Shown here in pieces: positions 10,586 through 20,191 of a DNA stretch of 64,000 nucleotides. The translations under genes and the position numbers were made by a program. The notes beneath the pieces were generated by a model. That model was not told the DNA's origin, ran no database searches, and saw only the letters and a program-made list of their open reading frames with translations. The stretch's first letter is position 1; each line of letters starts with the position of its first letter. Source of the DNA: Graphiopsis chlorocephala (Eukaryota > Ascomycota > Dothideomycetes > Cladosporiales > Cladosporiaceae); contig JAIZZJ010000015.1 of NCBI GenBank assembly GCA_022828445.1, positions 558,001 through 622,000 on the forward strand. The letters are read 5' to 3'.

Positions 10586-12987
10586 ATGGCAGCCTCGAAG
10601 ACTTCACATGCGACAAGCAACGTCGATGATCTCTATGTTGCACCGATTCCCCAAGACGACACTGGCCAGCCACGCATTCGCCGTATTTTAATTGCAAATA
10701 GAGGCGAGATAGCTTGTCGAGTCATCGCAACATGCCAGAAACTCAACATCGTCGCAATCGCCATATACGTTGACGAGTAAGTGCTCTGATCAATTGATCG
10801 GATATCAGGCGATTGACAGATTGTTACAGGGACTCAACATCACAGCATGTCATACAAGCAAATGAAGCGATTCGACTGGGTAGCATGAACCGCGAAGGTG
10901 GCAATCCATATCTCGACATCGACCTCCTAACCCAGGTCGCACTCGATGCAAACGCAGACGCAGTACACCCTGGCTATGGCTATCTCAGCGAGAATGCCAA
11001 GTTCGTGGATGCTATACTTGCAGCCGGAATCACATTTATCGGACCTGCTTCCAACGCGATGTCCACTTTGGGCGACAAGAGGTCTGCTAAAGCCTACCTG
11101 CGAGAGCACGACCCCAATGTTCCATTGATTCCTGGCGTTTCAAGCTCCAGCCAGCATCCGGAAGAGCTAGAACGTATGGCATCTGAGATCGGATATCCTG
11201 TCATGCTCAAGGCATCTGCCGGAGGTGGCGGCAAGGGCATGCGTATCGTTCACGACCCTTCGACCTTCTGCGCCGAGCTCAAACTCGCACAGTCCGAGGC
11301 AACCAGATTCTTCGGCTCGAGCGACTGTATCTTGGAAAAATATATCGAAGCTGGTAAACACATTGAGATCCAAATCATGGGCGATAGCCACGGCAATGTT
11401 GTCAGTCTGAACGAGCGAGAATGCTCTATCCAACGACGACACCAGAAAGTCGTAGAAGAGACCCCATCAATCTGGCTGAACCCACACCAGCGGGCAGAGA
11501 TGAGCGAAGCAGCCTGCCGTGTCGGCAAGCTTCTTGCTTACGAGAATGCCGGCACCGTGGAGTTTGTGTTCGATGTCGCAACAGGAAAATTCTACTTCCT
11601 GGAGGTCAACACTCGCCTACAAGTCGAGCATCCCATCACAGAGGAAACGACAAGACTAGACGTGGTCTCCTTGCAAATCTTTGTGGCTGCTGGAGGCGAT
11701 CTATCAACTCTACCTCAGCTCGATCCGGTCCCCCAGATTGGCCATGCTATTGAGTGCCGCTTATGCGCAGAAGATCCAAATCGCGACTTCTATCCCGAGA
11801 ACGGAACTATCCGACTATGGAAGCTCTCTAACGATACAAGCCACACGAGAGTTGAGACAGCCGTCGCGACCGGCTCGAATGTTTCGATCTACTTCGACTC
11901 CATGATCGCAAAGTTCGTGGTATGGGCTCCAACCAGGACTCTTGCAAGGGCGAAGATGATCAGGCTTCTGGCTGACACTGCTATCATTGGTGTTCGGACA
12001 AACCAAAAGTTCCTGCAGAGCTGCCTCGTGAACAATGGCTTCTCAGATCCGGCATACACTACTTCGTTCATTCCGCAGCGACTGCAATCACTGCTGTCGC
12101 CAGCACGTTCTCAGGCCGAGATAAATCTCCAACAGGCCTTACCACTCATTGTGTCTTATGCCTTAGACATTCTTCCCCGACATCTCACCCACGGATCTGC
12201 AACAAGAGCCTTTTCTAACATTCGTCCGAAGTTCAGAAACCAAGCTTTTGACAACGTGAACAGTGGAGAGCGGCGGACCATAGTGACAAGTAATGACCCT
12301 GTCACATCAAGTCAGGTGACCTCATTTTGTGCATGGGAACCCAGCAAATCAGGGTCCGGTCCTGTGAGAGGTTATGCCGCATCTCTTCCCCAACCAGCAA
12401 GTAAGAAATCGGCCACGGCAGCGACCTCAAGTTACAATGCTCTCACCAGCGCTATTAGAGCGGGCAATGTGCCTGATCAAACCAGATACACTCTTGATGT
12501 TCTTTCTTGCGAAGCTCACCATTCTTCGACAGTATCTTCTCCGGGATCTTGGGTCACTGGAACAATGAGCGTCGCAGTCAACGGCGTAGTTTCGAAAATG
12601 TACCTCGCCACAGAGACGAGCGACTTGCGTGCCACCAGAATGCCAGACACCGGCCAAGGGTTCCGTGTCATGGTACATCTGCCATTACTTGGAACTTGGT
12701 TCAATTTCAATGTCTTCAGCACCTTGTCGTATTTCGAGCACCTTCGCGAAGCCGTCGGAGGAGACGCACAGGCTAAGCTGAAAGTCATTCCGGCTCCAAT
12801 GCCTTGCAAAGTGGTCTCGGTGCTCAAGAAGAATGGTGACAAGGTCAAGGCTGGGGAGATTGTCATGGTCGTAGAAAGCATGAAGATGGAGATCAATATT
12901 TCCGCTGCGGTTGAGGGAACATTCAGCTCAAAGGTTCAAGAACAGGATGCAGTGGACGAAGGTAGCCCACTATGCGCTGTCGAGTAA
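10586..12987 (+). CDS. Biotin-dependent acyl-CoA carboxylase alpha subunit (MCC-alpha type)
   Basis: Exon 1 is 10586-10776 and exon 2 is 10830-12987, giving 782 aa. The intron starts GTAAGT and ends TTACAG, and splicing joins YVDE to DSTSQHV. Domain order: biotin carboxylase N-terminal (RRILIANRGEIACRV), ATP-grasp with the glycine loop GGGGKGM, the signature VNTRLQVEHPITEE, a C-terminal biotin carboxylase domain, an MCC-type spacer of about 200 residues, and a biotinyl domain with VVESMKMEI (biotin on the MKM lysine, about 12878-12895). It carboxylates biotin with ATP and bicarbonate and hands the carboxyl group to the beta subunit at 13476-15490. The length fits MCC-alpha (about 700-740) with some additions. 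The N-terminus (MAASKTSHATSNVDDLY) is acidic and not a clear mitochondrial presequence. The C-terminus (LCAVE) has no PTS1, so peroxisomal entry would need piggybacking on the beta subunit. Geranyl-CoA carboxylase alpha is the alternative reading. Confidence 0.92.
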
Positions 12988-13475
12988 ATTATGATTCTTC
13001 ATCGTTATGTGCATACAAGTATCTTGCCATATCGTTTTCTTCTTGCGACTGTGTCTGCTCCCACTCCCACTATTCTAGTCCTCGATTCCATCGCCCTCAA
13101 AGCATAAGCAAAGCAATGCCGAAAAGGTGAGAACTTCGCAAGAAGACCATAACTTAATTTGGGTCGTGAGAGGTATAGCACACCGGCATTATAAGTCTGG
13201 GTATGAGATATAATCATCGTCTCAGTGGTCTCACATACCGAACTTGTATTAATATCTGATGGTAGCAGCTCACAGTCGATGAGGCACAAATGCTACACGA
13301 GCTTGAGATAGTAGTATTCGAGGTGGTATTTCAGTGGCCCATATGTCGTTTCAGTGTCATATTCGTATCACGATGGTATATACGTAACGGAGATGCTACC
13401 TCTGTCTACGCTTCAAATGGATGTAGGCTACGGCACAATTTATGACCCGCAACATGGATACATTTAAACTATCAC
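12988..13475. other. Intergenic, convergent 3' ends of the carboxylase subunit genes
   Basis: No coding or RNA feature is seen in this 488-bp tail-to-tail interval. Confidence 0.5.
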
Positions 13476-15490
13476 CTACAACCTGGCAAGAATTTGATGC
13501 GCGTCTGCACCCTCCACCTCCGTCCCGATGACTTCCAAGCACATTCCCAGAACGTCTCTGGTGTCCCGAGGATCAATCACACCATCGTCTAGCAAGGTAG
13601 AGCTAGTCTTGTAACAGTCGCTGTCTCGCAGTACTGTATCCTTTAGTGTCTGCACTCTCTTCTGCGATGCTTCTGAATCGACTTCCGTCCCCTTCGACTT
13701 TGCGCTGTTCGCTTCAATGTTCTGCATAACACCAGCAAGCTGATCGGGGCCCATGACACTGCATCGAGCGCTCGGCCATGCGAACAAAAAGCGTGGCTTG
13801 TATCCTCGGCCGCACATGGCATAATTACCAGCACCATACGAGGCGCCGAGGATGATGGATATGGCTGGCACTTTCGAGCAGCTGACCGCTGACACCATCT
13901 GAGCGCCCTTTTTGATGATGGCCGAATGCTCGGCTTTGGTACCAACCATGAAGCCTGTGACGTTGTGTAGGAAGATGATGGGCGTGTTACTGTCTGCTGT
14001 CAACTATTTTCGGTGTAATCGACACAAGGAAATCCTGCTTACGATTGATTGCAAAGCCGGATGAATTGAGCGCCCTTCGACGCCTCGTCGCCGTTGATCA
14101 CGGGAATTCGGTTGGCAATAATGCCAACCTTATGTCCTATCCAGAAATGTTAGCGAAGAATCCCGAGTATGGACATGGTCGCTCGCACCATATATCTGCG
14201 CGAAAGCCGTCATCAAGTTCGAGCCAAAGCCAGGCTTGAACGACGAGATCCGCGAATCATCGACGAGACGCAGCACGACTTCGCCCATATCGAATGGTTT
14301 GCGGATGTCTGGGTCAACCAGATACAAAAGATCTTCGGCAGAGTATCGTGGCGGTGCTGGTGAGCTGACCGTCACGGGCGACGGTGAAGTCTTCTGTGGT
14401 AGGACAGCCACCCATTCTCTGGCTTTGCGGATAGCATCGAATCTGGAGATTTCAGCGTCCTATGTCGCAACAAATCGGATCAATAGACTTACTCATCTAC
14501 CGCAATTTGATCGGCAAGACCAGTGACTTTACCATGGGTCTCCGCGCCTCCGAGTGATTCTGCGTCGACTACTTCTCCAGTAGCCATTTTTACGAGTGGT
14601 GGGCCGCCGAGAAAGACTTGCGCATGGCCCTTGACAAAGATGCTGTAGTCGGACAATGCTGGATGGTATGCGCCACCCGCTGTCGATGAGCCAAATACGA
14701 TGGCGCAAGATTGTTGTCCAAGTTGGCTTCGTCTTGCCAGGTCGCGAAAGATTTGCGCTCCAGCATGGAAGATCTCAAACTGTCTGGGAAGGAACACGCC
14801 GGCCTACGAATAGTCATGTTAGTGGGAATGTCCTCGAAGGTCAGGCTACAAAGTGATCGATTCATACTGATTGCACAAGTGCCACAATAGGCATGTTGTT
14901 CTCAATGGCGATCTCCGTCACACGATTCTGCTTGGGAACTGGTAGTAACATGGTCAGCGACCGTTAATTAAAAGTGACACATGATCTGGTAACATACTCG
15001 TCAATGTACTCCACGCGCCGCCGTTCTGGGTGGGTATGTGGGAGAGCACTAGGCACGGTCGGCCACTGCGCCACACAGTCTGTAGTAAGTTATTTGGTCA
15101 CCTTCAGAGATCAAACAGCTGCTTACCATATGCTCCCGATACCACTGATGAGATTTCCACATGCCGGTACGTCTTTCTGGCCAAGACCTGCGAATGGACA
15201 AAGTTCCAGGAACGGCGAGTCCGAATCGAGGATGAGGGCGATGCGGTCACGAGCTATGGACGATGCCTGTCAGCACGAGATCAATTCGATATGGAAAAAT
15301 GATAACTACCAAGCAACTGTCCTCTATCCTGATGTCTTTGCAAATACTTGTCGTTTCCCTCGCTCGTGGCGGCCTTTGAGAGAGTCTCAAATTTCTCGAT
15401 AAGCGGCTCCCATGATTTGCGGTTCGCGGTGAATTGCGGCCCCCGAAGGTTTACAGCAGTTTCGATGATGGGATACGTGTTGGTTGCCAT
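13476..15490 (-). CDS. Acyl-CoA carboxylase beta (carboxyltransferase) subunit, PTS1
   Basis: Eight exons are inferred: 15310-15490, 15127-15253, 14998-15065, 14868-14938, 14493-14803, 14189-14442, 14043-14136 and 13476-13989. They total 1620 nt, or 539 aa, close to MCC-beta length. Conserved blocks are SPFLELCPFAG, GGAW, GSSTAGGAYHP, FLGGPPLVKMATGE, PIIFLHNVTGFMVG, GASYGAGNYAMCGRGY and DGVIDPRDTRDVLG. The first oxyanion segment reads VQSAGVFLP where classic MCC-beta has DSGGAYLP, and the ATVKGGAYYP block is changed, so acceptor specificity may differ. The start at 15490 (MATNTYPII) is preferred. An in-frame ATG at 15667 would add an Arg-rich 59-residue extension that could act as a presequence. 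The C-terminus QILARL is a PTS1-type tripeptide (ARL). It transfers carboxyl from biotin to the gamma carbon of a 3-methyl-2-enoyl-CoA. Confidence 0.9.
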
Positions 15491-15747
15491 AGTGTGTTCA
15501 TTAATGTTCTCAATGTTGCGTAGAATATGACTCCACTCGATGCGAATCGCCAGCTGCATGGCTGCAAGGTCATTCATTCTCACCGGGCGATTGATCCGTG
15601 TCACATGATCCGGAGCCGGGCGCGGCGGCGAACGGAATCGTCCCTCCGTCGAGCGAAATGGTGACATACAATTATGTACTAGCTGTTGTAGGTTTGCTGC
15701 AAAGTTGTGTGATCTTAATCGTCCAGTATTGATAAACGGAACTCATA
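15491..15747. promoter_or_regulatory. Bidirectional promoter: carboxylase beta / acyl-CoA ligase
   Basis: This 257-bp divergent promoter contains CACATGATCCGGAGCCGGG at 15602-15620, nearly identical to a site upstream of the lyase-hydratase gene. It also holds extra CGG triplets (GCGGCGGCG just after). Confidence 0.55.
15602..15619 (+). promoter_or_regulatory. Shared element CACATGATCCGGAG-CCGG
   Basis: It matches 17809-17827 over a 14-nt core (CACRTGATCCGGAG) and the 11-nt element at 8354. CGG-N3-CGG spacing is compatible with a Zn2Cys6 dimer site. It sits about 130 bp from both flanking ATGs. Confidence 0.5.
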
Positions 15748-17702
15748 ATGGCATTGAACGTTTCTCCATCGAAGACCGCGTCGTTAGTCTACGGACCGAC
15801 AGCAGAACCACTCTGGAACATCACTCTAGGCGCTTTGATCGAAAAGCAAGCAGCAGAATATGGGAATCGTACGGCTCTCGTCTCCCCCCAGCAGAACATA
15901 CGCAGAACTTACCGCGACCTTCTCGATCGAAGTAGACTGGTCTCGAAGGCGTTGATCGAACAAGGATTGGAACCAGGTGATTGCGTGGGGATATTTGCAG
16001 GCAATTGCTGCGAGTATGTGGAAGTCTTCCTTGGCGCAGGTGCCATTGGATGTCCGGTTGTAGTATTGAACGCCGGCTACACTCCGACAGAGCTACGCGA
16101 TGCCATCACGTACAGTGGTAGGTCCAATCGCTCTGATGGTGCAGTCAAAGATGCTGACAGCGTTCTGCTTAGAATGTAAAGTGTTGTGCGCCGCACGTTT
16201 CCTGGGACCAAAGAGGGATGTATCGCCACACCTGGACCGCATCGCACAGGACGTGCGCGATGTCCAGATCATCCTCTTCGACGGCAAAGACGTAGAGAAG
16301 CAAAACCCCTGCGAAACGATCACCTACAGTACTTTACTCGCGTGCGGGAGATCAAGCCAGTTGAGCGACTCAGAGCTGAGTTCAAAACAACTGCGCGTTC
16401 TGCCAAGCGATACCTTAAACCTTCAGTTCACCTCCGGTAAGAATTAGCTTGCAATTATTCGCTGTGAATGTTCCATGAGCTGACAGATGCAGGCACCACT
16501 GGTGTTCCGAAAGCGGCAATGCTTTCACATGTGTGAGTTCCACTTCATGTCAGAATCGTTCTAGACATCTGTCATGCATCGCTGACTGGTTTGCAGGAGC
16601 TTGGTCAACAATGGCAGATTCACAGGGGACCGACTCTCCCTGACTTCGAACGATGTGGTCTGCTGCCCGCCGCCACTTTTCCACTGTTTTGGTCTTGTTA
16701 TGGGATTCCTAGGTGCTTACACGCATGGCAGCACGATTGTATTCCCTTCTCAGACGTTCGAGGCGGACGCAGTCTTGGACGCAGTCGAAGCAGAGCGGTG
16801 CACATCAATCCTTGGAGTTCCAACCATGTTTGTCGCGGAACTCGAAGCGCTGAGCAAAAGGCGTCGGAGGCTGGGTTCGCTGAAGAATGCCCTCGCTGCC
16901 GGCTCGCTTGTGCTACCAGCGGTGATGAGAAGGATGGAGCAAGATATGAACATCAAGGATGTTATCATAGCATACGGAATGACGGAGACAAGCCCAGTGA
17001 CGTTTGCCACGAGCCTGAATGACCCAATCGATCGCCGATTGAACTCAGTCGGGACTGTGTTTCCGCATACGGGGGCAAAGATCGTTGGTCTTGATGGTGA
17101 GATTGTGCCCAGAGGTGTCGCTGGGGAGATCTGCACGAGTGGCTTTGCCCTGCAGAAGGGTTATCTGAACAACGAGAGCAAGACGCGCGAAGCCATGCGT
17201 AAGGACTCAGATGGAGTACTTTGGATGTATACCGGAGATGAGGGTGTCATCGACAGCGAAGGCTACTGTCGTATCACTGGCCGCATCAAGGACATTATCA
17301 TCAGAGGTATAGTATTCGGAAATGTCTGAACGAAGGCGGCGCTGACATGATACTTTAGGAGGAGAGAATATCATGCCAGGCGAGATCGAAGAACGACTGC
17401 TATCACACGCCAGCATTATTGAGGCGTCTGTTATCGGAGTGCCTCATCCAAAGTACGGGGAATCGGTCGCTGCATTCGTTCGACAGGCTGAAAAAGCGCA
17501 TCGTCCTAGTGATGCTGAGTTGGCAACATGGGTCCGAGAGACTCTTGGGCGACATAAGGCCCCGGAGCATATATTCTGGGTTGGCGACGAGCGTGTAGTT
17601 GCTGATTTTCCGAAGACGGCCAGTGGCAAGCATCAGAAGCACCTGCTGCGAGACCTCGCGGTGAAGTTGCTTAAGCCTGATGTGATTCGGGCCAAACTGT
17701 AG
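15748..17702 (+). CDS. Peroxisomal acyl-CoA ligase (AMP-forming), PTS1
   Basis: Five exons are inferred: 15748-16117, 16173-16436, 16493-16532, 16597-17306 and 17359-17702. They give 575 aa with the frame closing exactly. Splicing reconstitutes the P-loop FTSG-TTGVPKAAMLSH across two introns. Other motifs are YGMTETSPV (A5), MYTGDEGVIDSEGYCRITGR (A7-A8), RGGENIMPGEIEE and the C-terminal lysine motif PKTASGKHQKHLLR (A10). The family activates carboxylic acids through an acyl-AMP to acyl-CoA. The protein ends VIRAKL, a PTS1, and starts without a presequence (MALNVSPSK). In this setting it would supply the first acyl-CoA of the pathway, for example from isovalerate, 3-methylcrotonate or a longer branched or terpenoid acid. 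The actual substrate cannot be read from sequence. Confidence 0.9.
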
Positions 17703-18100
17703 AAGATATATGGTTTAGGCGTATCAGATGACATGTATGCAAATCACGTTTCTGGTACCAGCCCCAGCATTACGTTAGCTGTCTCAGCTTGACAATTCGT
17801 CTCGCCGACACGTGATCCGGAGGTCGGGGTGGGGACGGCTGTGGGGACGGCCGCGTTGGCGGGAATAGGGTTTGGGGCCGTAACCAAGGAACCTACGTCC
17901 TCCGTCTCCCATCGATGTATAGTATGAGGACGGCAAACGCGTTCCGAGCGAGAGGCTAGAATAGTCCGTGTGCTTGCTCGACATAGAGGTAGCATAATGT
18001 CGAAGCATGGTAGCCTCTAAGCGTATCTTCAATTCTTTCTACCAAGATCTCTCAGCATCGACACGACTCTTCCTGCGCAGGTTCTCGTCTTTCCACTACC
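17703..18100. promoter_or_regulatory. Promoter of the lyase-hydratase fusion gene
   Basis: This 398-bp region contains CACGTGATCCGGAGGTCGG at 17809-17827 and several further CGG triplets, followed by a pyrimidine-rich stretch nearer the ATG. No other gene is seen. Confidence 0.5.
17809..17827 (+). promoter_or_regulatory. Shared element CACGTGATCCGGAG-GTCGG
   Basis: This is the same core as at 15602 with one base different, about 275 bp before the fusion gene ATG. CGG-N4-CGG spacing. Confidence 0.5.
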
Positions 18101-19903
18101 ATGGCTGATGTCCGAGTAGTCGAGGTCGGTCCTCGAGACGGACTCCAAAACGTCAAATCGGTCATCCCATCGTCCACCAAGATTGAATTGATCCGCAAAC
18201 TACAAGCGGCCGGTCTGCAGAATGTAGAAGTCACTTCGACCGTCAGTCCCAAGGCGATTCCTCAATTGGCTGATTGTGCCACTGTTCTTGAGGATGCCAA
18301 CGTACAGAGCCTCATAGCAAACTCACAAATGCGCATGCCGGTCCTTGTTCCCAACCTCAAAGGCCTACAGACTGCAATACAACACAAGGCCAGAGAGGTT
18401 GCAGTCTTCGTGAGCGCCTCCGAAGGCTTCAGCAACGCAAACATCCGATGCAGTGTGCAGGAAGGCTTGAATCGAGCACGGCAGGTTGCTGAGAAGGCTC
18501 GTGCAGAGGGACTTGCAGTGCGCGGTTACGTCTCTTGCGTGTTCGCTTGTCCCTTCGACGGACCAACGTCACCTGCTGCAGTACTAGAGTGCACTCGCCA
18601 GCTACTGGACATGCACTGTTACGAAGTTAGTCTGGGCGACACCACTGGCGTTGGCGTACCTCCAGACACCAACAAGCTCATTCGATACCTCATCGAGGCA
18701 AACATCCCACCAGAAAGGCTAGCAGGCCACTTCCACGACACCTATGGCCAAGCCATCGCAAACATGTGGGCTGCGTATAATTTGGGCATACGCACTTTCG
18801 ACAGCAGCGTCGGTGGGCTAGGTGGCTGTCCGTACGCACCAGGAGCAAAGGGTAACCTCGCTACGGAAGACTTGGTCTACTCGCTCGATCAAGCCGGCGT
18901 TAAGACTGGTGTAGATCTTCCAGAGCTCGTCAAGATCGGTGATTGGATCACTCGCGAACTGTCCATTCCAAACTCAAGTCGCGCCGGTGCAGCGCTATTG
19001 AGCAAAGCTCGAAACTTGAAGCCAGCCACTCAGCCCTCGAAAGCGAAGATCTTGAAGACGCAATGGGTAGCACAGGCCGCAGCGGAAGGCTTGCAAACCC
19101 ACAGGGCAGGAACGAACTTGAAGCTCACACTCGACCGTCCCAACAATGGAAATGCGCTCACCAAGTCTATGATCGCTTACATTACAGAAGCATTCGAAAA
19201 CGCCGCGCAAGACCCTTCAGTAACCCGCATCGCCATCACAGGGAACGGCAAATACTTCTGCACCGGTATGGACCTTGGAAAAAGTTCGCCGGTTGCAAAG
19301 AGTGCCACGGCAACGGATGAACAATTTACCCGACTCACGCGTCTTTTTGAAGCCATTGACCGCGCGCCGCAAGTCACCATTGCATGTGTGCAAGGTTCAG
19401 CATTCGGTGGTGGTTGCGGATTAGCCCTCGCTTGCGACATACGACTCATGGCAGCAAAGGCCACCCTCAGACTCAGCGAAGTGCGGCTCGGGCTCTCACC
19501 GGCAACAATATCCAAATACGTGGTGCGTGAGCTCGGAATACCCTTTGCTCGCGAAGCTATGTTGTCCGCTCGCTTCGTGACATCGCAGGAGCTGTTCCGC
19601 CTCGGAAAGATTGCTCTGGTCATTGATCCTGCAGCAGACACAGCAACGGTCTTGGACGCGTACCTCTCTCGACTGAAGGCTTGCGCTCCCCGCGCGTCGA
19701 CGTTGAGCAAAGATCTTGTGAGACTGCTGGGTGATAATGATGAAGGTGGAAAGCAGGCCGCTGGTATCAAAGGAATATTTTCAGAAATGATGGCACCGCA
19801 GAGCGAATCTGCGTTTGGCCTTGCACAGCATCAAAGCGGCGTTAAAGAGGTTGATTGGGATGCTCATGCTCTCTCGCGGCAAAGGACGAAAGCCCGGTTG
19901 TAG
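18101..19903 (+). CDS. HMG-CoA lyase / enoyl-CoA hydratase fusion protein, PTS1
   Basis: A single 600-codon exon. Residues 1 to about 300 are a complete HMG-CoA lyase. They include VGPRDGLQN (R12, D13), VEVTST (E43), GHFHDTYGQ (metal-ligand histidines at about 210 and 212) and GGLGGCPYAPGAKGNLATEDLVY with catalytic Cys at about 243. There is no presequence: the catalytic domain starts at Met1. A linker of about 30 residues leads to a crotonase domain (about 325-600). This has the oxyanion segments YFCTGMDL and GSAFGGGCGLALACD, and LSEVRLGLSPATISKYV with Glu near 460. The first crotonase Glu is Gly (about 440), a pattern that resembles my recollection of bacterial LiuC-type 3-methylglutaconyl-CoA hydratases. 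Together the domains would hydrate the glutaconyl-CoA made by the carboxylase and cleave the HMG-CoA formed. The protein ends RTKARL, a PTS1-type tripeptide. The fusion is direct in the frame, not an annotation merge. Confidence 0.93.
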   Translation: MADVRVVEVGPRDGLQNVKSVIPSSTKIELIRKLQAAGLQNVEVTSTVSPKAIPQLADCATVLEDANVQSLIANSQMRMPVLVPNLKGLQTAIQHKAREVAVFVSASEGFSNANIRCSVQEGLNRARQVAEKARAEGLAVRGYVSCVFACPFDGPTSPAAVLECTRQLLDMHCYEVSLGDTTGVGVPPDTNKLIRYLIEANIPPERLAGHFHDTYGQAIANMWAAYNLGIRTFDSSVGGLGGCPYAPGAKGNLATEDLVYSLDQAGVKTGVDLPELVKIGDWITRELSIPNSSRAGAALLSKARNLKPATQPSKAKILKTQWVAQAAAEGLQTHRAGTNLKLTLDRPNNGNALTKSMIAYITEAFENAAQDPSVTRIAITGNGKYFCTGMDLGKSSPVAKSATATDEQFTRLTRLFEAIDRAPQVTIACVQGSAFGGGCGLALACDIRLMAAKATLRLSEVRLGLSPATISKYVVRELGIPFAREAMLSARFVTSQELFRLGKIALVIDPAADTATVLDAYLSRLKACAPRASTLSKDLVRLLGDNDEGGKQAAGIKGIFSEMMAPQSESAFGLAQHQSGVKEVDWDAHALSRQRTKARL

Positions 19904-20191
19904 GACAGGACTTTCGTATTCGTAATGACAACCCCTTGTGCAGAACGCCTTATTGAAGACACTGTAATCTGTTCAAGCAGAAAAATAAGCGTAGTCCCAA
20001 TGAGATGGGATCGACACTCGATCGCTGTTCGGCAAGACAGTAAAAAAGGTAGGTCTCCGTGAACCGAAAAGCGAAGGCTCCTGCGTTACAGTCGAACATC
20101 GAACTCATCCGAATCATAATCTAGCATTGGACCGTCCGGCTCGGTGTTGTCCTGTGGCAAACCCGGACGCCTGTAGTTTTCCTCGGGATGA

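Noticed and set aside
15491..15667. Upstream ATG at 15667 as a mitochondrial presequence start for carboxylase beta
   Set aside because: It would overlap the shared regulatory element and add a 59-residue extension; the ATG at 15490 fits family N-termini better. It is kept as an alternative because it bears on localisation.
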